64,000 nucleotides of DNA, taken from positions 1-64,000 of the IMG/VR virus record IMGVR_UViG_3300028837_001398; one strand, 5' to 3'. Of the stretch, positions 1-6,532 are shown one piece after another. The first letter of the stretch is position 1; every line of letters begins with the position of its first letter. Below the pieces are notes generated by a model, which was given only the letters and a program-made list of their open reading frames with translations, ran no database searches and was not told the DNA's origin. This DNA is from a virus. The position numbers and the translations under genes are program-made.

Positions 1-728
1 TCGGCAGCCTGGGCCCGGACGGTTGTTTCGCGGTCAGTCGCGAAGTGCTCTATGGCCTCAGAGGCGACTGTACGATCACCCTCCATCTCCGCGATCTGCT
101 TGTTGCCATCAGCGATCTGCTCCTGAATCGTGGGAACGCTCGCGGCGGTAGCCTCGGCAGTCTCTCGGGCGGCATCCTTCGCCTCCCTCGATGCCTGCAG
201 CCGCTTCTGTTCCTCCCGGGCGCCCTGCGCCAGCAACTCATACCATCCGAGGCCGAGGATCTCGCCGAGGTAGCGTTTCCGCTCGGCTGGCTTGGCGCTG
301 GAGAACGCGTCCGCGTCGCCCTGGGCAGATACGGCCGTTGCCCTCAGAAGGTCAGCGGTCAGGCGGGTCGTCTCGATGATCCGCTGCTGTGTCTCCGCGA
401 CGGTCTTGCCGTCAAGGACCTGCCCGTCACACTGGAACGAAAGAGTGGTTGAGCCACCGCCCTTGCGCGATCGCTGGCGAGAGAGGAGGTAGCTCCGTCC
501 ATTCAGCGCGAATGTGAACTCGACCCGCGCCAGCTCCTCGCCGTGCGTCACGACCGAATCGAGGTTGCCACGAGCCTCGCCGAAGAGCGCGAAGAGCATC
601 GCGTCGAGGATGCTGGACTTGCCGGCGCTGTTCGGGCCGCTCAGGACAGCACAGTCGATGCTTGAGAGGTCAAGCACGGTATCGCGATGCGATTGGAAGT
701 TAGTGAGTGCGAGGCGGAGGGGTTTCAC
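1..728 (-). CDS. sbcC: SbcC/Rad50-like ATPase, N-terminal part (3' end outside window)
   Basis: SbcC is the SMC-like ATPase that pairs with the SbcD nuclease to process DNA ends and hairpins. The visible 242 residues start at a GTG that overlaps the TGA of the small upstream ORF (GTGA). A Walker A motif GPNSAGKSS lies at residues 31-39, followed by the typical run into ILDAMLFALFG and, near residue 125, a VSAQGDADAF segment like the Q-loop area of SbcC. The start of a charged, helical stretch (probable coiled coil) reaches the window edge. The Walker B and signature motifs are not in the window. Third gene of the SbcD, small ORF, SbcC unit, and very likely functionally paired with SbcD. Confidence 0.9.
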   Translation of the reverse strand, partial: MKPLRLALTNFQSHRDTVLDLSSIDCAVLSGPNSAGKSSILDAMLFALFGEARGNLDSVVTHGEELARVEFTFALNGRSYLLSRQRSRKGGGSTTLSFQCDGQVLDGKTVAETQQRIIETTRLTADLLRATAVSAQGDADAFSSAKPAERKRYLGEILGLGWYELLAQGAREEQKRLQASREAKDAARETAEATAASVPTIQEQIADGNKQIAEMEGDRTVASEAIEHFATDRETTVRAQAA

Positions 729-919
729 GAGGCACCGCCTTTCCGCGCTGCGCTCTCTCTGTGGCGCCTACGGATGGCGGCGGTCTCGCGCTGAGCGTCC
801 GCCTTGGCCCGATGGTGGCTCCCCGATTGCCAAGCGCCGTTTGCCCCAAAGGAGACGACTAGCCATCCCTGACATCTCTGGCGATCACACAGGCAGGGGC
901 ACACATGAACGTGGGTCAC
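725..919 (-). CDS. Small cysteine-containing ORF between sbcD and sbcC
   Basis: A 64-residue protein of unknown function. Its ATG overlaps the sbcD stop (ATGA) and its own stop overlaps the sbcC GTG (GTGA). This exact fit on both sides is the main argument that it is translated. Four cysteines cluster near the N-terminus (C-P-C-L-C, then C at residue 15 and another soon after), and the C-terminus is rich in Arg and Lys. It could be a small Zn-binding accessory of SbcCD, or only a coupling ORF that carries ribosomes from sbcD to sbcC. No family was recognised. Confidence 0.5.
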   Translation of the reverse strand: MTHVHVCPCLCDRQRCQGWLVVSFGANGAWQSGSHHRAKADAQRETAAIRRRHRESAARKGGAS

Positions 920-2199
920 CCCGCACCCCCTTCCGCTTGCCTGAGCGCCTCCTCGATCCTCAGCGCCTCGGCGATAATCTGCTCGGTCAGCGGCTGGAGG
1001 TCAGGCTTCTGCTCCAGCCATGCCCGGATCTGAGCATCCAGCGGCTGCCCGTGCGTCACCCCGGACTCCCGGCGGCGTTCCGTCTCCGCCCGCGCCTTGC
1101 TCACCCGCGCCTCGAATGCGCCGGCCGCGTCGATGGCCCTCTGCGCCTCGGCGATCGTCAGCGTACTGCCAGCCGGGATCTCGAGGCGGACGATGGCGCC
1201 CTGGACGGATTCTTCGAGTGCCGCGTCGAGGAGCAGTTCCTCGTCGTCCAACTCCCGTATGAAGTCATCCTCTGAGAGGGTCACGAGGCGCCGGTAGGGA
1301 GTCTCGATAGGAACGGGAACAGGCAGGGGGCCATATCCTAAGTCAGGGTTGAGTTCCCACAAGTAGTAGAACTTGTCCTCGGCTTCCTCGTTGAACGAAG
1401 TCGCCTCGGGACTGCCGCAATAAACGATCCAACATCGTTTGTCTCCGAGCGTCTGGGCCTTGTGGATATGCCCAAGCAAAATGCCGTCGAAGCCGAGGCT
1501 CTCGAGTTCGTGGACGTTCAACGTGAACTCGCCGCCGAGCATCATTAGGCGGCTCTGCTGGCCGACCTCGGCCGTGTCTACCGACCAGTGTCCGAGCAGC
1601 AAGCAGGGTACGCCCTCCACGCGCTGGGCCGCCAAGCCCCGCGCGACATCCATCATCTTCTCCCGGATCAGCAGATTCCGATCGCCGGGAGAGAGCTGCC
1701 GCGTCTGTTCGTCGCGGAGCAGAAGGTTAGGCGATGGATATGGCAAGCATCCCAACTGAAGCTCCGCCTCGTCAGCCATCGCCGTGCTGGCCTCGCTCAC
1801 CCGGAGCTTGTCGTCGCGGCCAGTTCGCCATACATCAAGCAGTGTCGGCTTGTCTACAACGGTGAGGCCGGGGAGATCGCGGAGCAAGTCGAGGGCATCG
1901 TATTCAGACGGATTGCGCACCTGATCGTGGTTGCCCTCGAGTACCACCACGGGAACCCCATTCTCCAGTGCCGGACTAAAGGCCCGCTTCGCCAATCGCG
2001 TGATGGTAGGCGTCCAATGCCAGTGATCACCTACATCTCCGCAATGCACGATCAACTCAGCCCCGCGGTTGACGGCATCCTCTACGACAAACTGTGCGCA
2101 TCGGAAGCGATCTATCAGCCGCGCATTCAGATGACTCTCGGCATCGAGACGGGATCCAGATCCCCCAAGATGGAAATCGGCAGTGTGTCCTATCCGCAT
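916..2199 (-). CDS. sbcD: SbcD/Mre11-like metallophosphoesterase nuclease
   Basis: Manganese-dependent exonuclease/endonuclease subunit of SbcCD, 427 residues. The calcineurin-like phosphoesterase motifs are in order: D8-x-H10, G54-D55, GNHD at 89-92, a GHW near 190-200 and GHIH near 240. The C-terminal third (from about residue 320) is helical and charged and probably forms the SbcC-binding region. It overlaps the HNH gene upstream by 10 bp and the small ORF downstream by 4 bp, so the set is probably translated as a coupled unit. Phages use such pairs in recombination-dependent replication or end processing. Family assignment is firm; the role in this phage is inferred. Confidence 0.93.
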   Translation of the reverse strand: MRIGHTADFHLGGSGSRLDAESHLNARLIDRFRCAQFVVEDAVNRGAELIVHCGDVGDHWHWTPTITRLAKRAFSPALENGVPVVVLEGNHDQVRNPSEYDALDLLRDLPGLTVVDKPTLLDVWRTGRDDKLRVSEASTAMADEAELQLGCLPYPSPNLLLRDEQTRQLSPGDRNLLIREKMMDVARGLAAQRVEGVPCLLLGHWSVDTAEVGQQSRLMMLGGEFTLNVHELESLGFDGILLGHIHKAQTLGDKRCWIVYCGSPEATSFNEEAEDKFYYLWELNPDLGYGPLPVPVPIETPYRRLVTLSEDDFIRELDDEELLLDAALEESVQGAIVRLEIPAGSTLTIAEAQRAIDAAGAFEARVSKARAETERRRESGVTHGQPLDAQIRAWLEQKPDLQPLTEQIIAEALRIEEALRQAEGGAG

Positions 2200-2783
2200 G
2201 GCGCGAGACTCCCTTCGCGGTGCCTAAGCGTCGTGGCGCATGACCTGCTGCAACACCGTTGGCTCGTGGTCGCACGAGCACTGAAAGTTCTCTCGCAGAC
2301 GGGACACAATCGGAGTTCGCGCCTCCCTATATCCCTCTCCCTATGGTGCCGTTTGGTGTGGCAAGAGGAACAGAGCAGGACGAGGTTCTCAAGGGCATTA
2401 TTGGGGTCTCCGTGGCCCCCATTCGAAATGCCAGTCCCGTCAGTATGGTGAATGTGAAGGGCATGGCCCTCTCGGTTGCCCTTCTGCGCTCCACAGTCGG
2501 CACAACAGCCGTCGAATCGCGCTTCCACAAGCGGACGCATGTTGTCGTAGTAGCGCGACTCCGACAATCGCTGGCGCCTCTCGTTGACTACATCGCGGTG
2601 CGCACGCGCGTAGGCGAGACTCTTAGCCCGCCGCGCTTCCCTGTGGCTCTCTTCATAGCGTCGCGAGTTGGCCCGGGCACGTTCAGGGTTCTCCCGATAG
2701 CGCTCGCGCTGATAGCAGGCCGAGCAAAGACCCCGGCCGTGAAGCCGCTTCTCCGCTTGGCACACTCGGCATAGCCCGATCAT
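2190..2783 (-). CDS. HNH endonuclease with zinc-binding flanks
   Basis: A 197-residue HNH-type nuclease. Residues 1-25 carry a C-x2-C / C-x2-C pair (CRVC, CSAC). A basic helical stretch follows, then the nuclease core with CADC, the HIHH motif, an N-N-A-L-E-N segment and CSSC-H-x3-H. A second cysteine pair (CPVC ... C) closes the C-terminus. This is the usual layout of phage HNH homing or nicking enzymes. The ATG overlaps the TGA of the upstream gene (ATGA), and the 3' end overlaps sbcD by 10 bp. It could be a free-standing homing endonuclease that settled in the recombination operon, or a functional part of it. Confidence 0.85.
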   Translation of the reverse strand: MIGLCRVCQAEKRLHGRGLCSACYQRERYRENPERARANSRRYEESHREARRAKSLAYARAHRDVVNERRQRLSESRYYDNMRPLVEARFDGCCADCGAQKGNREGHALHIHHTDGTGISNGGHGDPNNALENLVLLCSSCHTKRHHRERDIGRRELRLCPVCERTFSARATTSQRCCSRSCATTLRHREGSLAPCG

Positions 2784-3088
2784 GCCGCGCCGCCCTTCGT
2801 TAGCGGCTGGATTATGAGGCGTTCAGAAGGAGCACCGACATTGCGGAACTCCTCCCAGTTGGCGAGAGTCTGCTTGAGCTTCTTTGAGTTCCATCCGCCC
2901 CCGCCGGTCGTCGGCACCCAGACGAGCTTGACATGCCGGGAAGAAACCGCGACTTCTGTCTCGCCATCGCGGGCCTCATCCAACTTCACGCGGGCCTGCT
3001 TTGCTCTCTCTGCGGCCTCATCCGCGGCCGCCTTGGCGTCCAGATACTCTTGTGCGGCAAATTCGATAGGACTGGCGGTGGCCCTCAT
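2780..3088 (-). CDS. Small coiled-coil protein of the recombination operon
   Basis: A 102-residue protein. The start is placed at the ATG overlapping the upstream TGA (ATGA); the reading frame is open further upstream, but that part lies inside the previous gene. Residues 10-45 are Ala/Glu/Lys/Arg-rich and should form a helix or coiled coil. A short beta-like block with a GGGGW stretch and a basic tail follow. No family recognised. Its position between the possible annealing protein and the HNH/SbcD genes suggests an accessory recombination role, without direct proof. Confidence 0.6.
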   Translation of the reverse strand: MRATASPIEFAAQEYLDAKAAADEAAERAKQARVKLDEARDGETEVAVSSRHVKLVWVPTTGGGGWNSKKLKQTLANWEEFRNVGAPSERLIIQPLTKGGAA

Positions 3089-4152
3089 TCCGCACCACCC
3101 TTCGCCGGCGCCTCCTTCCCGATGAAGGCGCGACACCTCTCGCACCACTCCAGCAGATCCTCAACGCTGGCGTCCTTCGGTGCTTTCGGCGGCATACTCT
3201 CGATGTGGCCCAGCTTCTGTTCGGCGCGGGCCGCCGTCCAGAGTCGGTCGCACTCAGCGCGCGCAGCCTCGATCGTCGGCGGGTTGTCGGCCTCCGGTTC
3301 TGGCTCAGGCGAATCGGGGCCGCCGTCCTCGGCAGCGGCCTCAGCCTCCGACGCGTCGGCACCCTCTTCCGCGAGGACCCCAGTCTCTTCGGCCTCTGGC
3401 TCGACGACCTCTCCCTGAACCGCCTCGGACTGCTCCGTGGACCTGGGCTTCCCGAACAGATCCTCAGCCGCCGACTGGACCTCGGCAGTCTCCAGCTTGC
3501 GTGTCAGAACGTGCTGAGTCAGCTCCACCGTCTTCTCGCCGAATCCCGGCTTGAGTTTCAGCACACCCCCCGCCTGCGCGATGAAGTAGCGGAGCACCAT
3601 GTTCTCGGCCTTCGTGCGGCACAGGGCCTCCCGGTGCGTTTGGACCTCCATCCGCCTCTCCATGACTTTGGCCTTGACGCGCGGAGGCAGGGTATTCGCC
3701 AGTGCCAATGCCGTCTCTTCGGTCGCCGTGCGCGCCAGGGCGGTAGACTGGTCTCCCGACGGAGTAGTGGACTTGACTTCCTTCAGTGCGCCCTTGAACA
3801 GCTCAGCGGCCAGATCATATTCCTTCGACTTCTCGATAACCTCGAGCAGTCCATCGCGGCGCAGGTGGTAGCCGCGGGCGATGACCCTGACGCGGTTCCG
3901 GTCAAGTTCCACGACGGTCGAATGCGCATGGGCACCAATGGCATTGGCCTGAATCAGCAGGCCGGCGGTCCCGGTATGACACATGACCGCCGTGGAAACC
4001 CACTCGTCGCCGACCTTCTTGTTCTTGGACTCGAGCCAGAAATGGTCATCTTCACGCAGAGTTGCCGCTGCCGGGATTTCCTTGATCTCGTCTGACGTCG
4101 CGACCTGGTACAATCCTGGGGCGAGGTTCTGAAAGCCGATGATCCCGTTCAC
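3085..4152 (-). CDS. Phage protein of unknown function, possible DNA-annealing type
   Basis: A 355-residue protein starting at GTG with a strong ribosome site (GGAGGGG about 7 nt upstream). Three parts are visible: an alpha/beta N-terminal region (1-125), a helical region around residues 150-215 that includes R-T-K-A-E-N-x-V-L-R, and an acidic, proline-rich low-complexity stretch at about 245-295 before a short C-terminal domain. The helix vaguely recalls the conserved K-A-x-x-x-A-L-R helix of phage single-strand annealing proteins (RecT/Erf/Sak groups), and SbcCD lies just downstream, so a recombination role is plausible. This is inference; I could not assign a family. Confidence 0.7.
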   Translation of the reverse strand: MNGIIGFQNLAPGLYQVATSDEIKEIPAAATLREDDHFWLESKNKKVGDEWVSTAVMCHTGTAGLLIQANAIGAHAHSTVVELDRNRVRVIARGYHLRRDGLLEVIEKSKEYDLAAELFKGALKEVKSTTPSGDQSTALARTATEETALALANTLPPRVKAKVMERRMEVQTHREALCRTKAENMVLRYFIAQAGGVLKLKPGFGEKTVELTQHVLTRKLETAEVQSAAEDLFGKPRSTEQSEAVQGEVVEPEAEETGVLAEEGADASEAEAAAEDGGPDSPEPEPEADNPPTIEAARAECDRLWTAARAEQKLGHIESMPPKAPKDASVEDLLEWCERCRAFIGKEAPAKGGAE

Positions 4153-4173
4153 AATCCCCTCCTTCCCCCACCT

Positions 4174-4223
4174 GCCCGCCAGCCATTAGGCGGGTTGACA
4201 TTCCGCCGCTGGCGGGATAGAAT
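4174..4223 (+). promoter_or_regulatory. Rightward promoter with flanking dyads, antisense to the early operon
   Basis: TTGACA at 4195-4200, 17 bp, then TAGAAT at 4218-4223, on the strand opposite to all nearby genes. Two inverted repeats flank the -35: cccgcc / ggcggg before it, and ccgcc / ggcgg (3-nt loop) in the spacer. A longer pair, cccgccagc / gctggcggg, spans both. It would produce an RNA antisense to the genes at 4292-4823. The dyads could bind a regulator or fold in the leftward mRNA leader. Confidence 0.5.
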
Positions 4224-4291
4224 GGGGTTGTCTCTTGTTGTCATGGCCGCGTCGGGCGTCCATACGCTCGGCGCGGTTTGCTTCCGGTTCG

Positions 4292-4627
4292 TCATTCCTC
4301 TCCTCCTCGACTGTCGTCTCTGGCTTCTGCGATCTGCTCGCTCACGGGTTCCTTGCCCTCGGCATACAAGCTCGGCAACGCCTGTCCGTTCTGCGGGTCA
4401 ATCCACGCATCGGTGCTGCCGTGCGGGAATCGGATACAGAGTCCAGCCTCTCCCCGCAGATCCTTCCAGTTCGCGCCGATCCGCTTGCTCTGTGCATCCA
4501 GAATCTTGCCGGTCTCCCGGTCGGTGCGGCCCAGGTCGTCGATACTCCGTTGCTGTAGGCCGGACCATACGAGCTCGCAGACGATGGCGAGGCCCATGAT
4601 GAGAATGCAGACGCGCTCAAGCCGCAT
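4292..4627 (-). CDS. Small single-pass membrane protein
   Basis: A 111-residue protein if it starts at the ATG 11 bp inside the upstream gene; a longer start at 4675 would overlap that gene much more. Residues 4-23 form one hydrophobic segment (ILIMGLAIVCELVW), so the N-terminus is anchored in the inner membrane or acts as a signal. The remainder is hydrophilic and ends in acidic and charged residues. No family recognised. A small membrane protein in a leftward early operon could be a superinfection-exclusion or host-takeover factor, but nothing shows this directly. Confidence 0.6.
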   Translation of the reverse strand: MRLERVCILIMGLAIVCELVWSGLQQRSIDDLGRTDRETGKILDAQSKRIGANWKDLRGEAGLCIRFPHGSTDAWIDPQNGQALPSLYAEGKEPVSEQIAEARDDSRGGEE

Positions 4628-4823
4628 GTGCGTTCGGCGCGCCCAGCGTGCGCCCAATGATGGTGCGTGCATCATCGCGAATCACCTCCTCTCTGGACAT
4701 CAGCCTTGCCGCGAACCCGTGGCCCTCGAGGATCGGCTCCAGAGCATCCAACTGCCTCGCCGAGACCCGAGCCATCACCTCGCCTGTCTGAGCGTCAACT
4801 ATGTGGTACTCAGCCATCGTCAC
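4617..4823 (-). CDS. Small conserved-looking early protein
   Basis: A 68-residue soluble protein. It begins with a beta-strand pattern (Y-H-I-V-D-A-Q-T-G-E-V), followed by a helix and a short Arg-rich tail. The composition is balanced and typical of a small folded phage protein; no family is recognised. It is the first protein gene downstream (leftward) of the structured gene-free region and overlaps the membrane-protein gene by 11 bp. Confidence 0.6.
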   Translation of the reverse strand: MTMAEYHIVDAQTGEVMARVSARQLDALEPILEGHGFAARLMSREEVIRDDARTIIGRTLGAPNAHAA

Positions 4824-4829
4824 CTATCA

Positions 4830-5537
4830 CAAGCCCCGGCCAGGGGCGAAGAGGGGGTAGAACGCCCCCAGCCTGGGGCGGACTCGCTGCCGGGCCGCAC
4901 AAGTGCCCCGCCACGGTCGCGCCCCTTGTCGGTGCGATTGCTGGCGATGCGGCCCGGCCCAGCCATTGGTGTCTGTGTGCAGTCCCCGCCCGACGCGGCG
5001 TCGGTGCGCGGCTAGACGGGGAGCCATGATGAGTACCCCCTTTCGTGATGATTGCAGCGCCCCCAGAGCTCTCGCCGCGACATGCACGGCGCGGAGGCGC
5101 TGGGAAGCGGTCCCGGGGGGACCGAATAGGATAGCTGCTGCCGATGATTGCACCCGCGGGGGAGCGAACCGGCGGGCTGTTCGCTGACCGCCCCCATATC
5201 ATCGGCAAGATAGATGGCTGCGTTGGCCTATCTCTCCCGCCGTCCCGCCGTCGTTGGGCACCCCGCGCCCAGGGTCCCGCAGGCACGTCGCCACATCTGC
5301 ACTTCGCCGAACTGGAAGCACGAGCGGGGGAGTCGAATGCCGCAGTCTCCGATCTCCGCGCAACAGGACCCTGTCGGCTGCCTCGGCCGCTGCGGCGCGC
5401 CCCGCCTCCCGGCGGGCCCGCGGGAACATCGTCTCCAGTCACAATGAATGCGGGGACGACGGCCTCAGTTCGAGGTCTCGGTGTGGGCGCCGTCGCCCCC
5501 AGGGGATCCACCCTACCGAGCAGGGAGGGGGTAGGAC
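4830..5537 (-). ncRNA. Candidate large structured RNA beside a tRNA gene
   Basis: About 700 bp with no convincing coding frame (the open frames give low-complexity Pro/Arg/Ala/Gly strings) but many strong helices. Examples: an 11-bp perfect stem pairing 4889-4899 with 4948-4958; cgcccc/ggggcg at 4863-4880; ccgacgc/gcgtcgg at 4990-5004 inside tccccg/cgggga (4983-5022); cggtccc/gggaccg at 5108-5124; a nested hairpin at 5139-5207; cccgcc/ggcggg at 5401-5416; cgacggc/gccgtcg at 5457-5495; cctacc/ggtagg at 5512-5535. It directly follows tRNA-Met in the leftward transcript. Large phage RNAs next to tRNAs are known (GOLLD and ROOL classes); membership is inference, and both strand and exact ends are unproven. 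Confidence 0.45.
5139..5207. repeat. Nested long hairpin within the structured region
   Basis: tgccgatgat at 5139-5148 pairs perfectly with atcatcggca at 5198-5207 (10 bp). Inside it, ggggg (5158-5162) pairs with ccccc (5191-5195), and agcgaa (5163-5168) with ttcgct (5180-5185). There is no U-run on either side, so it is not an ordinary terminator. It fits a multi-helix arm of a structured RNA on either strand. Confidence 0.7.
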
Positions 5538-5612
5538 TGGTTGCGCGGGCAGGAGTCGAACCTGCGGCCTCCGGGCAATGAACCCGGCGCGCTACCACTG
5601 CGCCACCGCGCT
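5538..5612 (-). tRNA. tRNA-Met(CAT), initiator-like
   Basis: A full cloverleaf of 75 nt including an encoded CCA. Acceptor AGCGCGG / CCGCGCA leaves A1 opposite A72 unpaired. The anticodon stem CCGGG/CCCGG has three G-C pairs next to the loop TTCATTG (anticodon CAT). The T-arm is GCAGG-TTCGACT-CCTGC. The missing 1-72 pair and the GGG/CCC stem are bacterial initiator-tRNA hallmarks. Oddities are T at position 37, which is normally a purine, and an elongator-like C11-G24 pair. Confidence 0.92.
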
Positions 5613-5664
5613 GCGGAAAAGCTCGTCTATTCGCCTGTATGAGCCTGGAATCCATCCGATGCCC

Positions 5665-6012
5665 TCAGACCAGGGAAAGGCCATCCCCGGCGCAAACAGG
5701 TGGGGTATGCTCCGCTGGGCGACCATCCGAGAGGGATGGGCAGCCTGTAGGTTCCGGGGTTTTCCGGGATTGGGCCGTCCACAGTCCGTCCGAGGTGTGC
5801 ACCGCGCCCGTAACGGTATGCGTACACTGCCACCAGCCGCAGATCACACACTCGTCCCGGTAGCCGCTCTCACCTGTGTCGGGGTTCTCCCACCACTCAG
5901 TCTGCCAGTCGTTCACACCGCACCGACAGGCGCCGTTCCACTTGTAGCCGGGTTCGTATAGGTCAGCAGGAGCGACGCGGCGTAACGCCGTCATTTGGCT
6001 GGATACTGTCAT
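5665..6012 (-). CDS. Small Cys/Trp-rich protein, probable zinc binder
   Basis: About 115 residues from the chosen ATG; the start is uncertain because the frame overlaps the upstream ORF. The middle holds C-R-C, then C-V-I-C and another Cys after two tryptophans, with many aromatic residues around them (for example TEWWENPDTGESGYRDEC). This looks like a small zinc-ribbon-type fold that ends before a Pro-rich tail. It is the third gene of the leftward early transcript and lies just before tRNA-Met. Function unknown. Confidence 0.55.
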   Translation of the reverse strand: MTVSSQMTALRRVAPADLYEPGYKWNGACRCGVNDWQTEWWENPDTGESGYRDECVICGWWQCTHTVTGAVHTSDGLWTAQSRKTPEPTGCPSLSDGRPAEHTPPVCAGDGLSLV

Positions 6013-6169
6013 CCTCTCGTGTCCTCTCGTCTGGCTCGTCGTCTGCAACTGCCTGGAAGAACCTAGTCGTGGTATTGAACATGCGCTTGAACGCCCGCTC
6101 GAGGGCCTCCGCGATCTGGTGCGCGTTTGGTTGCTTACGCGGCGCTGGTCGGGTCACAGACGTGGTCAC
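5963..6169 (-). CDS. Small early ORF coupled to the Cro-like regulator
   Basis: A 68-residue protein whose GTG overlaps the TGA of the XRE gene (GTGA), so it is probably translated by coupling. A helix rich in Ala/Glu/Arg (residues 15-32) is followed by a Phe/Thr patch and an acidic, polar tail. No family was recognised. It may act with the regulator in the early switch, which is inferred from position only. Confidence 0.5.
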   Translation of the reverse strand: MTTSVTRPAPRKQPNAHQIAEALERAFKRMFNTTTRFFQAVADDEPDERTREDDSIQPNDGVTPRRSC

Positions 6170-6408
6170 TTGGCGTCTCCCGAGAGTTCCTTGATGATAT
6201 CCCGCAGATGCTCAAGCTCGGCCCTGGAGACCTTGCGCCCCCCGGGAAGCAGCCCACGGCTGATTTCACTGATGTAGCTGATGCTGCGACCGGCCCTATC
6301 CGCAACATTCGTGATCGTCACGCCGCGGTGCCGGTTCCGGTCAATCAACCTCCCAAGGCTTCTGAGCTGACTCCGTGTGGCGTTCTGCGCTCTCACAGTG
6401 GTTTCCAT
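6166..6408 (-). CDS. Cro-like XRE-family regulator
   Basis: An 80-residue protein with one helix-turn-helix. The recognition region is around residues 33-55 (V-A-D-R-A-G-R-S-I-S-Y-I-S-E-I-S-R-G), the usual XRE pattern. It lies immediately downstream of the strong leftward promoter at 6447-6475 and is divergent from the CI-like repressor, which is the classical place for Cro. It likely binds the operators in the 6409-6532 interval and turns down the repressor gene during lytic growth. The family is clear from sequence; the Cro role is inferred from position. Confidence 0.85.
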   Translation of the reverse strand: METTVRAQNATRSQLRSLGRLIDRNRHRGVTITNVADRAGRSISYISEISRGLLPGGRKVSRAELEHLRDIIKELSGDAK

Positions 6409-6446
6409 AGCATCGTCCTGTCACCATTCCCTATTCTTCCGTGATG

Positions 6447-6475
6447 ATTCTAGCATAATGCTCCCATGTTGTCAA
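6447..6475 (-). promoter_or_regulatory. Main leftward early promoter
   Basis: On the minus strand, TTGACA (6475-6470), a 17-bp spacer and TAGAAT (6452-6447), with TGC directly before the -10. Expected start is near 6440, giving a leader of about 30 nt before the Cro-like ATG at 6408. It is one of the best promoter matches in the window and probably drives the whole early operon down to SbcC. Confidence 0.85.
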
Positions 6476-6510
6476 GGGGTTTGGACATGAATTTTCATGG
6501 CATAATGGCT
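6452..6510. promoter_or_regulatory. Putative operators of the lysogeny switch
   Basis: Three symmetric sites lie between the divergent promoters: agcataatgct at 6452-6462 (overlapping the leftward -10), catgaa-tt-ttcatg at 6486-6499, and ggcataatggc at 6499-6509. The first and third share the core GCATAATG. These are the natural binding sites for the CI-like and Cro-like proteins, but which protein binds which site is not shown. Confidence 0.6.
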
Positions 6511-6517
6511 TTTTCTG

Positions 6518-6526
6518 TGCTATAAT
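6518..6526 (+). promoter_or_regulatory. Repressor promoter (extended -10), leaderless transcript
   Basis: TGC followed by a perfect TATAAT at 6521-6526, with no good -35 element. The expected start is at or very near 6533, which is the A of the repressor ATG, so the mRNA would be leaderless, as with the lambda cI transcript from PRM. No ribosome site precedes the ATG, which fits. Confidence 0.7.
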
Positions 6527-6532
6527 GGGGCG

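Noticed and set aside
4810-5655. Long minus-strand open frame (281 codons) through the gene-free region
   Set aside because: It runs across the tRNA gene, has a Pro/Arg/Ala/Gly-rich low-complexity product and no ribosome site; the DNA is dominated by RNA-like stems.
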